A stretch of 64,000 nucleotides of DNA, taken from positions 100,978,489-101,042,488 of the forward strand of contig CM077025.1 in the NCBI GenBank assembly GCA_039090855.1. Direction: 5' to 3'. Of the stretch, positions 11,896-24,000 are shown one piece after another. This DNA comes from Macrothele yani. Its lineage: Eukaryota; Arthropoda; Arachnida; Araneae; Macrothelidae. The notes under the pieces are model-generated. The model ran no database searches. It had not been told where the DNA came from and saw only the letters and a list, made by a program, of their open reading frames with translations. Both the position numbers and the translations under genes were made by a program. Each line of letters begins with the position of its first letter. The stretch's first letter is position 1.

Positions 11896-11901
11896 TTTAT
11901 T
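11896..11901 (-). terminator. Poly(A) signal AATAAA of DNAAF4
   Basis: AATAAA on the minus strand, about 35 nt past the stop codon. The 3' UTR would be under about 60 nt, ending just before the Tc1 element whose outer end is at 11845. Confidence 0.6.
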
Positions 11902-11935
11902 TCAGTGCATATGATGAAAAATGAAAGTACTTCGA

Positions 11936-12036
11936 TCAATACGAAGACTGTACAAGAATTCGTATTTTTTCAGCATCTGCCTTCAAGTCTTCATTTTGTG
12001 GGTCTAGTTTCAAAGCAGCTTCAAAATCCATCAAAC
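11936..12036 (-). CDS. DNAAF4: DNAAF4 last exon with stop codon
   Basis: Acceptor cccattcag. It completes the Gly of LYVEG and continues [20 protein letters not shown] then [12 protein letters not shown] and TGA. It matches the C-terminal GLQDYEAALKIDPxN...DAEKIRxxIQ of the family. Confidence 0.93.
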
Positions 12037-15000
12037 CTGAATGGGAAGAAACGAACGTTTGTTTACAACTCTGTACGAGCACATACAAACTAAACAGACA
12101 AATATGGACATAAGAAAGAGTATTCTTAAAGTAAAGTAGAACTTGAAAGATATAATTTCAGTACTTGAAAGATATAATTTCAGTACTTAAAAGATATAAT
12201 TTAAAATCACTTAAATGAACATTTTATACATGTGAGCATCATAATAAAGATGAACTAATACTTATATTATATTATGTGTAAGTTCTAATCACACTTACAT
12301 CGTGTTGAACTTCTATTATGTGGAATAGTTTTGTTTTCTTAACCAATAATACAAGTTTCATTTAATATGGCGAACATGTTTCACATATCAAGGTGTATTC
12401 TGATGACAACATGGAAACAGAACTTTGAAAATCTGTTGTGAGAAGGTAATATTCATATTTGCAAAGAAACACTTTTAAAAATGAACTAGGTAAGTAAAAT
12501 ATAAAACAATAAACTCATTCAGAAGCATTCTCCATGCATATCGAAACCTTTGGGAAAAATGAGTACCTGCTATTGCTTTTGCATAAAACTTCATTGAATG
12601 TGGTTAAAACAAGACTCAGCCACTTTCTGTACAGTTTTGCCTTACCTAAAAAAGTCACCTGTTTTGAAACATTGGTTTAATTTCATTGCAACACCTAAAA
12701 ATATTACAATCAGAAATTTCAAAACTATAATTCATTCAGTTTCTTGACTAAATTTAAAGCTATCCTGTATTGTTGAATAACACATAAAACACAAAAGTTC
12801 TGGAGTATATTTAGATTCATGAATGCCCTAGTAAAGTAATGTTCGTAGGAATTTTCTGAGAATCCAGAAATTTGGATGATGTGATTCATATCAGATAATG
12901 ATGAACAGTTTGGTCTTGATTTCTTAAGCAGCTAAGCATATTTTTTGATAAGGCAATACAGGGTTTGTATTACAGTGGAATATGCACATTAGCATACTTG
13001 GGGCTATACATGTAAGTGGGTTCGTTATTTTGTGTTTCACTAACCTCACATTGTTCTCATGTCATTGAACTCTGAAATTTTTTCAAAAACGATTTGTTAA
13101 CAAAATGACTTAGATGAGTCACATACTACATAAAATGTAATGAAGGTAGAGAAAGAGAGAAATAAGAAAGTAGAAAGAGTGTGAATATGGGTGCAGTGTT
13201 CAAATTACCCGGAAGTCTGCTAGCCATTGGGCAGTAAAGATTCCATTGGGCCAGCGAAATATTTATGTTACTAGCCTGAGTGGCCAGTAATTTTTTTTTC
13301 GTTTGTTTTGGAATTTACAAGTTTATAAAGAACTGAACAAGATTTCAAAATAACTAGGTTTGCCTATGGCAGTTTTTGGGTTTTTTGAAATTCAGATATT
13401 TACCACTCAAAAACTGAATGTCAGAATTGTAAACCATACTTCAGTTTTATGAAAATTTTAGATTGTAGCAAACCAAGGTATGAATCAAAATAGCTTGTAA
13501 TAGTTGTACTACAAACTTTAACTTGAAATTAACTATATATTACTCTTCAGTGTGCTGTTCTTGATACAAATACCATATGCATATTAAATGTATTAGTATT
13601 TGTGCCATTTCTGGACCAGTAAAAATGAGTAGACCACCATATTTTAGTATAAACTGGCTCTGCTGAAAAGTGAATTTTTTTCTGTTGTTTTTGTTTTCTA
13701 ATTTCTACAAATGCTTACTGTGCTTTGTGCATTATTTATGTATTATTTGTATACATACATGTACACATTCTGTTGCTCTAAATTTGTGATATACAGCTCC
13801 AATGAAATTATACATTTTTTTATACATAGTCTGTAAATGTGTAAGGTTTTTGTTTCAGAGACCAGTGGGCATTTTGGCAGACCAGTGATTTGAAAATCCG
13901 AGTGGTCCACTGGGCCTGTAGAAAATTTATTTCTAATTCTAACACTGTGGGTGTGTTCATATGTATGTGTTTGTGCTTCAGCACACACACACACATATAC
14001 TCCAAATTTAATTTGCGATTAATTTCTGGAGGTTACATATTACTTCTTACCAGTGACATAAATCAATTATAAAAATGCATAATCGATAGCTAATAGAACA
14101 CATTTACAAGGGCACATTGATAATGCTTCACAAACTGTAGATGGCTGACATTGTGTGCTTACTGTATAAGTGTATCAGGTTATTAATCCTACATCCCAGC
14201 AAAGTGGGCCACATCATTTAACACTACACTGGTGCCCAAAATTAAAGAATAATTTATAAATTTGTACATGACTCAGTGTTTATGAGAAAATTCAATGAAA
14301 TTCGGTAAAGAGGTTTATTATCACATTACTTATGCAACTCAAGCAGAAGAAAACCATAATCTTATGATTTGCATGTGTTAATATCATAATTTTGTAATTA
14401 ACATGAAAGAGCTGTCTATGGAGCAATATTTAAAGTCTTTGACTTAAGACATGTGGTATTTTAATGTGAATTTATTTCTAATTCTAATACTGTGGGTGTG
14501 TTTGTATGTATGTGTTTGTATTTCAGCAAACACACATATACTCCAAATTTAATTTGGGATTAATTTCTGTAGGTTAAATATTACTTCTTACCAGTGACAT
14601 AAATCAATTATAAAAATGCATAATCAAAGGATAATCAAAGGACAAATGTGCAAGGACACATTGATAACGGTTCACAAACTGTAGATGGCTGACATTGTGT
14701 GCTTACTGTATAAGTGTGTCAGGTTATTAATCCTACATCCAAGCTCAGCGGGCCACATGATTGAAAACTACACTGGTGCCCAAAATTAAAGAATAATTTA
14801 TAAATTCGTACATGACTCGAAGTGTTTATGAGGAAATTCAATGAAATTCGGTAAAGAGGTTTATTTATTATCACATTACTTATCAACTCAAGCAGAAGAA
14901 AACCACAACCTTATGATTTGCATATGTTAATATCATAATCTTGTAATTTACATGAAAGAGCTGTCTATGGAGCATTATTTAAAGTCTTTTGCTTAAGACA

Positions 15001-18000
15001 TGTGATATTTTAATGTGGAGAATGACCACCCCGACAAACATGTAGCTCAACCAACAACTCCTCATTCTGTTTATGAGGATATTGATGAGGTTTTGAGGGA
15101 TTAATGACTACTCCTCAACAAGAGCTGTTCTAAGTTCTTCAAGTGTTCTGGCAGGGGGTGGCTAGCTTCAATGTGCCTCCATAGAGCATTCCATTCAGGC
15201 TCAATGGGATTGAGATAAGAGGATCTGGGTGGCCACTTCATTTAGCAAAATCATCCTCTTTAAGAGGTTGGGCATTATCATCCATAAGAATAAAATCTGG
15301 TTCAACAGCTCCTCTGAATGGCCTTACATATGGGTTAAGAATTTTATCTCAGGACAGTAACAGAGAAGCCATGAAAAAGGTGTAGGTCTTCGCCCCCGCT
15401 CGTTATGATTCCTGTCTAGATCCATCATGCCACCACCACTAGAGTAGTCCCTTTCTCTGATTTTAGAGGGACTGTTGTGGGTCTTTGATTCCCTCCAGAT
15501 GAGAATACACCATGAATCAGTACTTAAGCTCAGTCATGATTCATCCACGGAAAGAATATCTGTTCACTGGCGAAGATTTACTGACACCAGCATGTATTTA
15601 TTTTTTGTGCATTATCTTTAAATTTTGAGCACCTATGCATTCTACTGCATAGTTCAAAACAACTCCCACCAAAAGAAAAAAAAAATAAAAAGAAAAATTG
15701 ACTCACTACTCAAGAAGAACTCACTACTGGTATCTTTTCACTCACTACTGGTATCTTTTCTCCTGCTTAGGCTATGTGTTTACAATTTACACCACCAGTT
15801 GTATCATCATTAACATTTCACACTTGTGTGTCACTGGTCCACATAACACAAACAAGAAAGATGACACCGAATTTTTGGGTGTAATGAGCATGTCTTTTGA
15901 ATTTGTTCTGAAGCAAATTAAATTTATCAAAAATATTCAAAGTTAATGAAGCCAGAATGGAAAACAGTAGTATCTGACTGAAGAAAGAAGTTTTTCAATT
16001 GGGTTTTTAATCCTGCAGATATTGCTGTAAATGGAATTGTGAACTTGCGCCCTCTGGTTGGAGACTTGTGCGTTAATAAAAATTTTAAATTATATGAGAA
16101 ACATTTCAGAGCAAAAATACTCTCCAACAAAGAAAGAATTTTTCAAAACAAACTCTTAGAAGCAGAGATATTGGCAAATATAAGACATGCATTTATGCCC
16201 CCTGGTGGGAAAAACATGAATTTATTTTAAGAAAAAAGTATTCTCAAAAGTTTTTTGATGTGAGTGGTATCGGTCCAGGAAAGAATTTTTTTCAGTCGAG
16301 TTTCCAGGAGCTCAAATTTTGCTGGGTGGCCAAACCATTCTTTACCAAATATTAGAAATTATATGAAAAACATTTCCCATCAGGAGCTGTATGCAATACA
16401 GGAAGAATTTTTCAAATAAGAGCTTTAGGAGCAGAAATATTGGGAAAACACAGTTCACCTTAAAGTCCCCTAGCGGAAAAACTATGAGTTACTTGAAAAT
16501 TTTGAAATTATAAGAAAAACATTTTGCACCCGAAATACTATCTAACAAAGAAGGAATTTTTTAAAACGGACTATTAGAAGTGGAGATATTGACAAAAATA
16601 AGATATACATCTACCCCCCCCCCCCCCCCCGGTGGAGAAGCCATGCTTATTTTAAGAAGAAAATATTTCAAAAAGGTTTATTGACGTGAGTAGTATTGTT
16701 CCACAAACAAATTTTTCTCAATCGAGATTTTAGAAGCTGAGATTTTGCTGTGGATACATCAGAAACCGAAATTAACATTTACATCCTCTGGTGGCCAAAC
16801 CATTCGTTACCAAAAAATTAGAAATTATATGAAAATGATTTTCCATCAGGAGCTGCATCCAGTGAAGAAAAATATTTTTCAAACCTGAGTTTTAGAAGTA
16901 GAGATATCAGGGAAAACACACTTCACTTTTATGCCCCCTAGCAGAAATTCTATGCATAACTTGAAAAAGTGGCTATACCTAAAATACTGTTCACCATAAA
17001 TGGAATTTAAAGGTAAAATAATTTTTTCAATCGGATGCTTAGAAACAAATATAGGGAATAAAATGTATTTTGAATTAGATATCATCTGCATTTACGTCCA
17101 AACTACATCGTAGAAAAAAAAAACAAGAAAAAAAAAAGCGAAATGGAGGATCATTATTCGCTTAATTCAAGTTTCCTAATGCAAAAAGAATTTTTCAAAT
17201 CGGACTAATAGTTGCAGAGATATGGTGTCCACAGACAGACAGACGGACAAACCGATTACATAAGCATGATCTTTTTTCACAAAAGACGTGAGGAAAAAGG
17301 AGGCGATGGTTTGCACCAACTTTTTCATACATGAGACTGACAAAGAAGAAAAAAGCTGAACATTTTAACTGGGTGAAAAATCAGAACGCCCTGCAAAACA
17401 GTGTAAATATAACACAGCATGAGAAAGACAGAATTGTTCACTGTAATTTTTATATGTAAATATCAAACTGTAGTACATCACTATATTCAAAATATAAATT
17501 TTTTGACATTTAACAACAACACAGGAGAGAGGGAACATCGCGGAGGGGGAAAATTAAGACCCATCCGACTTCCGTTTTCGGAAATTTTTGCTCCATTTTC
17601 AAGCTGAAATACAAATATTTATGGAATAAAATTATATTTAACAATACTGAGCAGAAGGAACATCGCAGGAAAAAAATTATGATTACAGGAAGAACCTGCA
17701 CTTCATCTAACTTCTGTTTTCAAAAGCTTTGAAAGTCGGAATTCTGCCCTCTGATGAAAAATGACCCCCTCCCACCACCACAAATCCCCTCAAATTTCTG
17801 TTCAGTTATGCATCGATCTCGAAAACCACCCAAATGATGATGAGAAAAGCGGAATTCTTCGAATCTGTGGAAGAATCTCGTGCCTAAAGATTACAAGGAA
17901 ATTTTTGCACTGTCTAACTTCCGTTTTCAGAAATGTTTTCTTCATTTTCAAGCTAAAATGCAAACATTTGTGGAATAAAATTACCTTTAACAACAATATA

Positions 18001-21000
18001 GGGCAGGAGAAACATCGCGAGGAGAAGAAATCACGATTACTGGAAGTTTTTTCAATCTGTTTGACTTCCGTTTTCGGAAGTTTTGAAAGACGAAATACCA
18101 TTCCCAGATTTAAAAAAAAAAAAACCCTTCCCCCTCAACAAATTCCCAAAAATTTTTCTTCAGTTTTGCATTGATTTCAAGAATGACCCAAATGATGACA
18201 AAAAAAGCGGAATTCCGCGAATCCGTGGAAAAATCTTGTGTATGCTTTTTCTATCTCTTTCAGTTTACTACAAGATTTTCTGATTATATCACACTAGCAT
18301 ATTGTTCTCTTGCTAACTAACTGCTAATTCTATACTTTCTGTCCATCCTGTTTTAGGTTCAGCCATTGGTATAACGTCTGCTATGTTAGAATGTAATATC
18401 ATCAATCAAATCTTAGGTCTCTCATGTGACATAATAGTCCAAATTACCTCAATATAATCATATCATTTTTTTCTTCTACAGAAGAAGTACTTCTCGACAT
18501 TTCTAATTCTATTCAGCTACTGAATAAACCTGTTTCCTCCCCTAATATTCCTCTTACTACTCTCATGCACAAAGTTTCTGGCTTTTCACCCCACACCCGA
18601 CAACATACTGATTGATAAATAAAAATTAATAAAAATTAATAAAAATTTGAAGAATCACATATCAATTGCTACAGGGCATTATGCAAATTTGAAGCCCTAA
18701 AAGGTGCATCTGAAAGTATACAACATGAATGACAATAATCGTAGAGTTCGAATCTTAAAAGACACTGCCACACTGAGTTTCTGGAAAATTGCTGCAGATG
18801 AAGCCACTCTGGTGCACTGTACCCACAAATTTCTGCATTCAGTAAGCACTCCTTATTGCTAACTGACCTGCATGACTGAAATTGGATATTTCAGACTTGA
18901 AATCATAAGAAAAATTCACATGCTTAACATGGAAATCGAGCAACCAGAGCAGCACCAAAGCATGCACATGGATAACTAGACAAGGATGCAAAATGATGAG
19001 CTAATACGTTCAATTGTTTTTCAGGAAATTCACATAAACTGACAAAAGAAAAATTCTTATGTATGGACTTTGTATTAACAGAACGTATGAAAAATCATAC
19101 TGATATGCAAGGAGTAGTGATGAACATACATATGTAAGAAACCGTAATTTGCAGTTCAGCAAGTGAAACAGGTATGAGTATGTAGCAAGAATGAATGATG
19201 AACATATGCAAGAAAGTGTTACATGAACTTAAGTTAAACTCTGTTATTTGTATGTAGAAATAATGAACATATACAGGCATCAGAAAGTGTTATATGCACA
19301 TCCATTATGTTAAACTGCTGACATGCCAGTAGAAATAATGAACATTATGAGTATAAGAAAGTGTTACATGCACTTCAGCAAGTTAAACTCTGTTGGTAAG
19401 CAAATCAAACCTAATGAACATATATGAGTTTAAGAGTTACAAGCACTTCAGGAAGCTCTGCTGATAAGCAAACAAAACGTAATGAACATATATGAGTATA
19501 AGCAAGTGTTATACATACAGTTCAGTATTTCAGACACTGATTAGTGGTGTATCTGAAGAGTGCTTTCATCAACACTTTGATTCGAAAAAAAAAAAAGAAA
19601 GCGTGAAGGAAGGTAATTTCGATGCATTCAACTTCACAAACACATTACTAGACACAATGAACTTCAACTGACTGAATTGCACATGGTGGACGAATTACTG
19701 AATCATCCCTTTGTAACAGCAAAATTAGTCATCTTATTTGCTGAGTTGCTGCTTAGACAAGCTACACAACAGCTCAAACACGGTGTATTCACAACAATTT
19801 GCATCAAAATTATTCACGTCTGTTAATATAATATTTGGCAATGAATATCCTGAAATGGAACTACTGAATAAAACTCATAATTCAAGTGTTTAGGTAAGGA
19901 CACCTGTGCTGCACTAGATAATTTGGAGTGTACATACTGTACTGTTGAAGAACTACCACAGCCCTTGAAGAAATCTACAAGAATTGTCATAGAAAGCATT
20001 GCAACAAATCAAGAAAGAAAAAAATGCCACTTTTCCTCATCCACTTCACTTCATAGTCTACAATTTCTTCCACGTAATTATAACTTCTATTAATTCTCAA
20101 AAAACTGCCTGACCAATGAACCAAAGAAGTCGTGCATATTTGACTAAAAAAAAAAAAAAAAAAAAAAAGGTGATGTGGTTCAGCTCAAACATTATTAAGA
20201 AGTTTGTGGATTGTTAGTTTTTGCTATTTTTGCGTTTTTGCGTTGAAAAAGTAATATCGAAAGCTTGTAGACTTTATTTTCTAGAACTAATTAAAAAAAA
20301 TTGCCTTCTTTTTTTTATTTACCCTTGTAACTCTGGATTAATCAGGAATCGGTGTGTATGACTTATCCCTGATATAATTCAGATTTGCTCCACAATGGTA
20401 TAAGATTTTAGTTTGTTAACAATTTTTTTTAGGATCTTTGTTTTTATGTTTTAGATTAGCCATGTTTCCAGGGCAATTTGGGGCATTCCAGGTATAACTC
20501 CTCACCATTTATTATTTTCATTGTTTAAGATGTCCTGTTCTAAGTGTGGTACATGCTGTTCGTTTTTCTCCTGTTAACTAAAGTGTGGTAATTTGACCTG
20601 GTTCTTTTACATCACACTGGTTTTGTTGTGGTGGGGTTTTCCATTCTTTATTAGATTTTCCTATAAATGGTGCCAATTTCTTTGTATTTTTCCTATAAAT
20701 GGTGCCAATTTCTTTGTATATCAGTTTATCATTTTCCAAGGATTCAAACCTGCATCATTGTTTTGTTAGTTTTTCTACTTCCTCATTACAAGATATAGCA
20801 ACATGAGAATCAGTACTGACCAGTATGAAAGAAGTACCCAGATCAGGTGGAGATGAAGTATGCTACAGCTGTGCATATAATGCAAAATCTAGCATGGTTT
20901 TGTTTCTGATGGAACTAACATACCATGTTTTTATCATGTTCAGAACACTCTCTTATGTCGTATTATTTGCATCTTCATAGGCAATAAGCACCAAAAAATG

Positions 21001-24000
21001 CACTATTTACACGCAAGTCATTAATGACTTAACAATCAGAAAGGCCAAACACTTACCTAAAAGTTCCTGGCTTCATTCCTGTTATACACTTCGTGCACGT
21101 TAACGAGAACATTTTGTTATGCAGCTGGCCTTTCAAGGTTGAAACTTTCATCGTATCTGCTCGCAGGTTGTTGTTGTTACTTGCTACTTGTACCAATGGA
21201 GGGGGGGGTGGTACTAAATTGACCCAGCACTGCGACCTAAGGTCTATTGTGCATCCCCAGACTTAATCTCGAAAGAGACCAGATGCACGAGCAAAAGCAA
21301 GAATGTTCTTGGTACTCACAAATTGGTCTCAATTTGTGAGTACCAAGAACAATAAGTCCAATAACCTTTTTTGGCAGTTTAAAGAGTTCCTTAGCCCTAT
21401 GAAGCAAGGGTCCTTGATTAAGTTCCTTTGCCTGCCTCTGACCCCTGGTAGCATGCCAGAGGTCAAGCTGCTTAATCCTCAGCAGCCTTTTAGTTAGTCC
21501 TCTGGCCACACCAGAGGTGAAGGTTGTTGTTGTTACTATAATTCCCCAGGTCATGAAACATTCATATTTTCATTCACAGGACAGTAAAAAACGCTGAATT
21601 CTGACTGCTGTTTGACATGCGTGATAGATTGTCAACACTAGACGCATACTCACTATTATGTGAGTGTCGACTTTCATTACGCCCCCCCCTTTTTATTGTA
21701 GGAGAGAGGGACAAAATACAATAAAAAAAGGTGGGGGTGTGTGTGTGTGTGTGTAATGAAAGTTGACAACACTCACGTAATAGTGAGTATGCGTCTAGTG
21801 TTGACGAGCTATCACGCATGTCAAACAGCAGTCAGAATTCAGCGTTTTTTATTGTCCTGTGAATGAAAATATGAATGTTTCATGCCCTGAGGAATTATAG
21901 TAACAGCAACAAGTGAGCAGATATGATGAAAGTTTCAACCTTGAAAGGCCAGCTGCGTAACAAAATGTTCTCGTTAACGTGGACGAAGTGTATAACAGGA
22001 ATGAAGTCTGGAACTTTTAGGTAAGTGAAGTTTCAACCTTGAAAGGCCAGCTGCGTAACAAAATGTTCTCGTTAACGTGGACGAAGTGTATAACAGGAAT
22101 GAAGTCTGGAACTTTTAGGTAAGTGTTTGGCCTTTCTGATTGTTAAATCTCTTATGTGTTTGAATTTGACAAAATGAGGGAATCCAACAGGAATGGGAAA
22201 AATATGTACACACTGAACCAATGATTACCATCTGAAATAGCACACTTTTGGAGTAAAATAAATAAAAGTACACTGTGACTACAAAAGTGTGACATGTAGT
22301 ATGCTGGTGACAGTGGCATAGGTTGGCAATAAACATAACTACCTAGTGTTTTGTCATAAAAGGAAGTTCTATGGACTTTGTCATAAAAAATAAAGTTAAA
22401 TGGTGTATACTAAACCTGTGCGTATCATGCAAAAACTCGCATCATTTTGTTTCTGATAGAGCTAGAATACCATGTTTTTTATCATGTTCAGAACACTGTT
22501 ATGTGTTTGAATTTAATATAATGAGGGAATCCAACATGAATGGGAAAAATATGTACACACTGAACTGATGATTACCATCCAAAATAATGTATTTTTGGAG
22601 TAAAATAAAAAAAAAAAAGTACACTGTAACCATAAAAGTGTCAATGTAGTAAGTATACTGGTGACAGTAGCATATTGGTAATAAACATAATTAGTGTTTT
22701 GTCATAAAAAGAACAAAGAAAATCTTTTTAGCCCAAGTGACAGGAAGAAAAGGCAGAGGAAGGCCAAGGAAGTCATGGGAGGATCAGATTCAGGAGTGTC
22801 TGTATGAGAAAAAGATTATGAGTATGAAGTATAGAAGATTTTGTGTACGCTGTGTGATGAATGTCAGTGAAGCCCGAGTTGTATTGTCAAGATCGCTGTA
22901 AATGGAGAAGTTTGGTACAGTAACAGTAAGTAAAAAATTATCTGATAGTTTGTATTTCCTTGTGGAGCTAACCTCTGAATTTCAGAGAACAGCTTAGTGA
23001 TATGTATGTATGTGTGTATAAAAAGAAAGTTCTATGGATATTTACTCAGACAACACACCAGGCATTTCTTCTGCATATTGTTTCATACTATAGTTTAAAA
23101 GGATGGAGTAAGAGGCACAAGAAAAGATAACTGTCTTCATAAGAGAAGTATCCTGAGAAAACACTGAAAGCTACCAACATAATATACCACCACAACAATC
23201 TAAGCCTAATTAATACCAAGAGAACTCTAGCCCAAACAAATCTTTATTTTAATACATAATGCACTGGCGGTGAAGTGACAAGCAGGCAAAATGTAATGAA
23301 GTGACTCTCACAAGCAATCATTGTCCCAAATCTGCAGGCAGTGAGTTGAATTTTTTCCTATACTGCATCAACAAAAAAGTAAAAACCACAAAGGCCAACT
23401 TTTCCAATTTACTCTGTTCTTCAAAGCAAGATGAATCTGTATGCAAATATTACCCATATGTACAGAGTTGTTGAGAATTTATAATCTTAAGATTTCATTG
23501 TAAAAAACATTGTAATGCAGAAAATAAATTCTTAGCTTTTGTTCCAGTGATCCATGTTTTTTTTTTTTTTTTTACACAAACTGAAAAAATAAAATAATTT
23601 TATGGAATTATTTAATACTTTTATCATGTAGAAATCATATAAATATGTACAGTATTTGCTCCCTGTGCTAATCCCTTATTATACTCAAATAGTAAACTGA
23701 TGAGGGTTGTAGAACAAGAATAACTCACACTGCTTGTGCTTTTCCTGTCTATGCATAAGTTAAAAGATTCCATAATATCTGACGAATGGTGCTTTCAGCT
23801 CACCCATATGAATATGAACTAATATTTAATTAGAGATGTATTAAAACTTGTTTACATAAATTACCACTACATACTTGTTGTATTGCAGTAATCAAGTAAC
23901 CTCCTTCCCTTATGAAACCCATTGTTGACTATCTCAAGTCCCAATAATCGTGGGCCCACTCTTGTTAAAATCAGTAACGAGATGGGAAATTCAAAGACAA

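Larger units (their letters stand above)
21033..22142. mobile_element. Foldback transposon flanked by TTAA
   Basis: Long inverted arms: the sequence from caatcagaaaggccaaacac inward is mirrored from 22142 outward, through lac-like landmarks cttcgtgcacgttaacgaga, ggccagctg and gcatactcactatta. Arms meet at a short centre near 21700-21730 (t-rich/a-rich plus GT repeat). TTAA lies at both outer edges (21029-21032 and 22143-22146). No transposase. The left arm is split by a LINE fragment; the right arm has a 98-bp duplication. Confidence 0.85.
20865..23040. repeat. Host segment duplicated in tandem, each copy with an insertion
   Basis: The sequence from gcatataatgcaaaatct through ccatgtttttatcatgttca and on to atgagggaatccaac, gattaccatc and ttttggagtaaaata occurs at 20872-22350 and again at 22410-23040. 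The first copy holds the foldback element, the second a LINE fragment. Confidence 0.75.

Noticed and set aside
21304..21351. MicroRNA precursor
   Set aside because: Perfect arms with a 4-nt loop are unlike a Drosha/Dicer precursor and lie inside a retroelement scrap; kept only as a palindrome.
21237..21554. Novel 105-codon gene
   Set aside because: It is the C-terminal scrap of a LINE bounded by a 17-bp target duplication, run through a hairpin.
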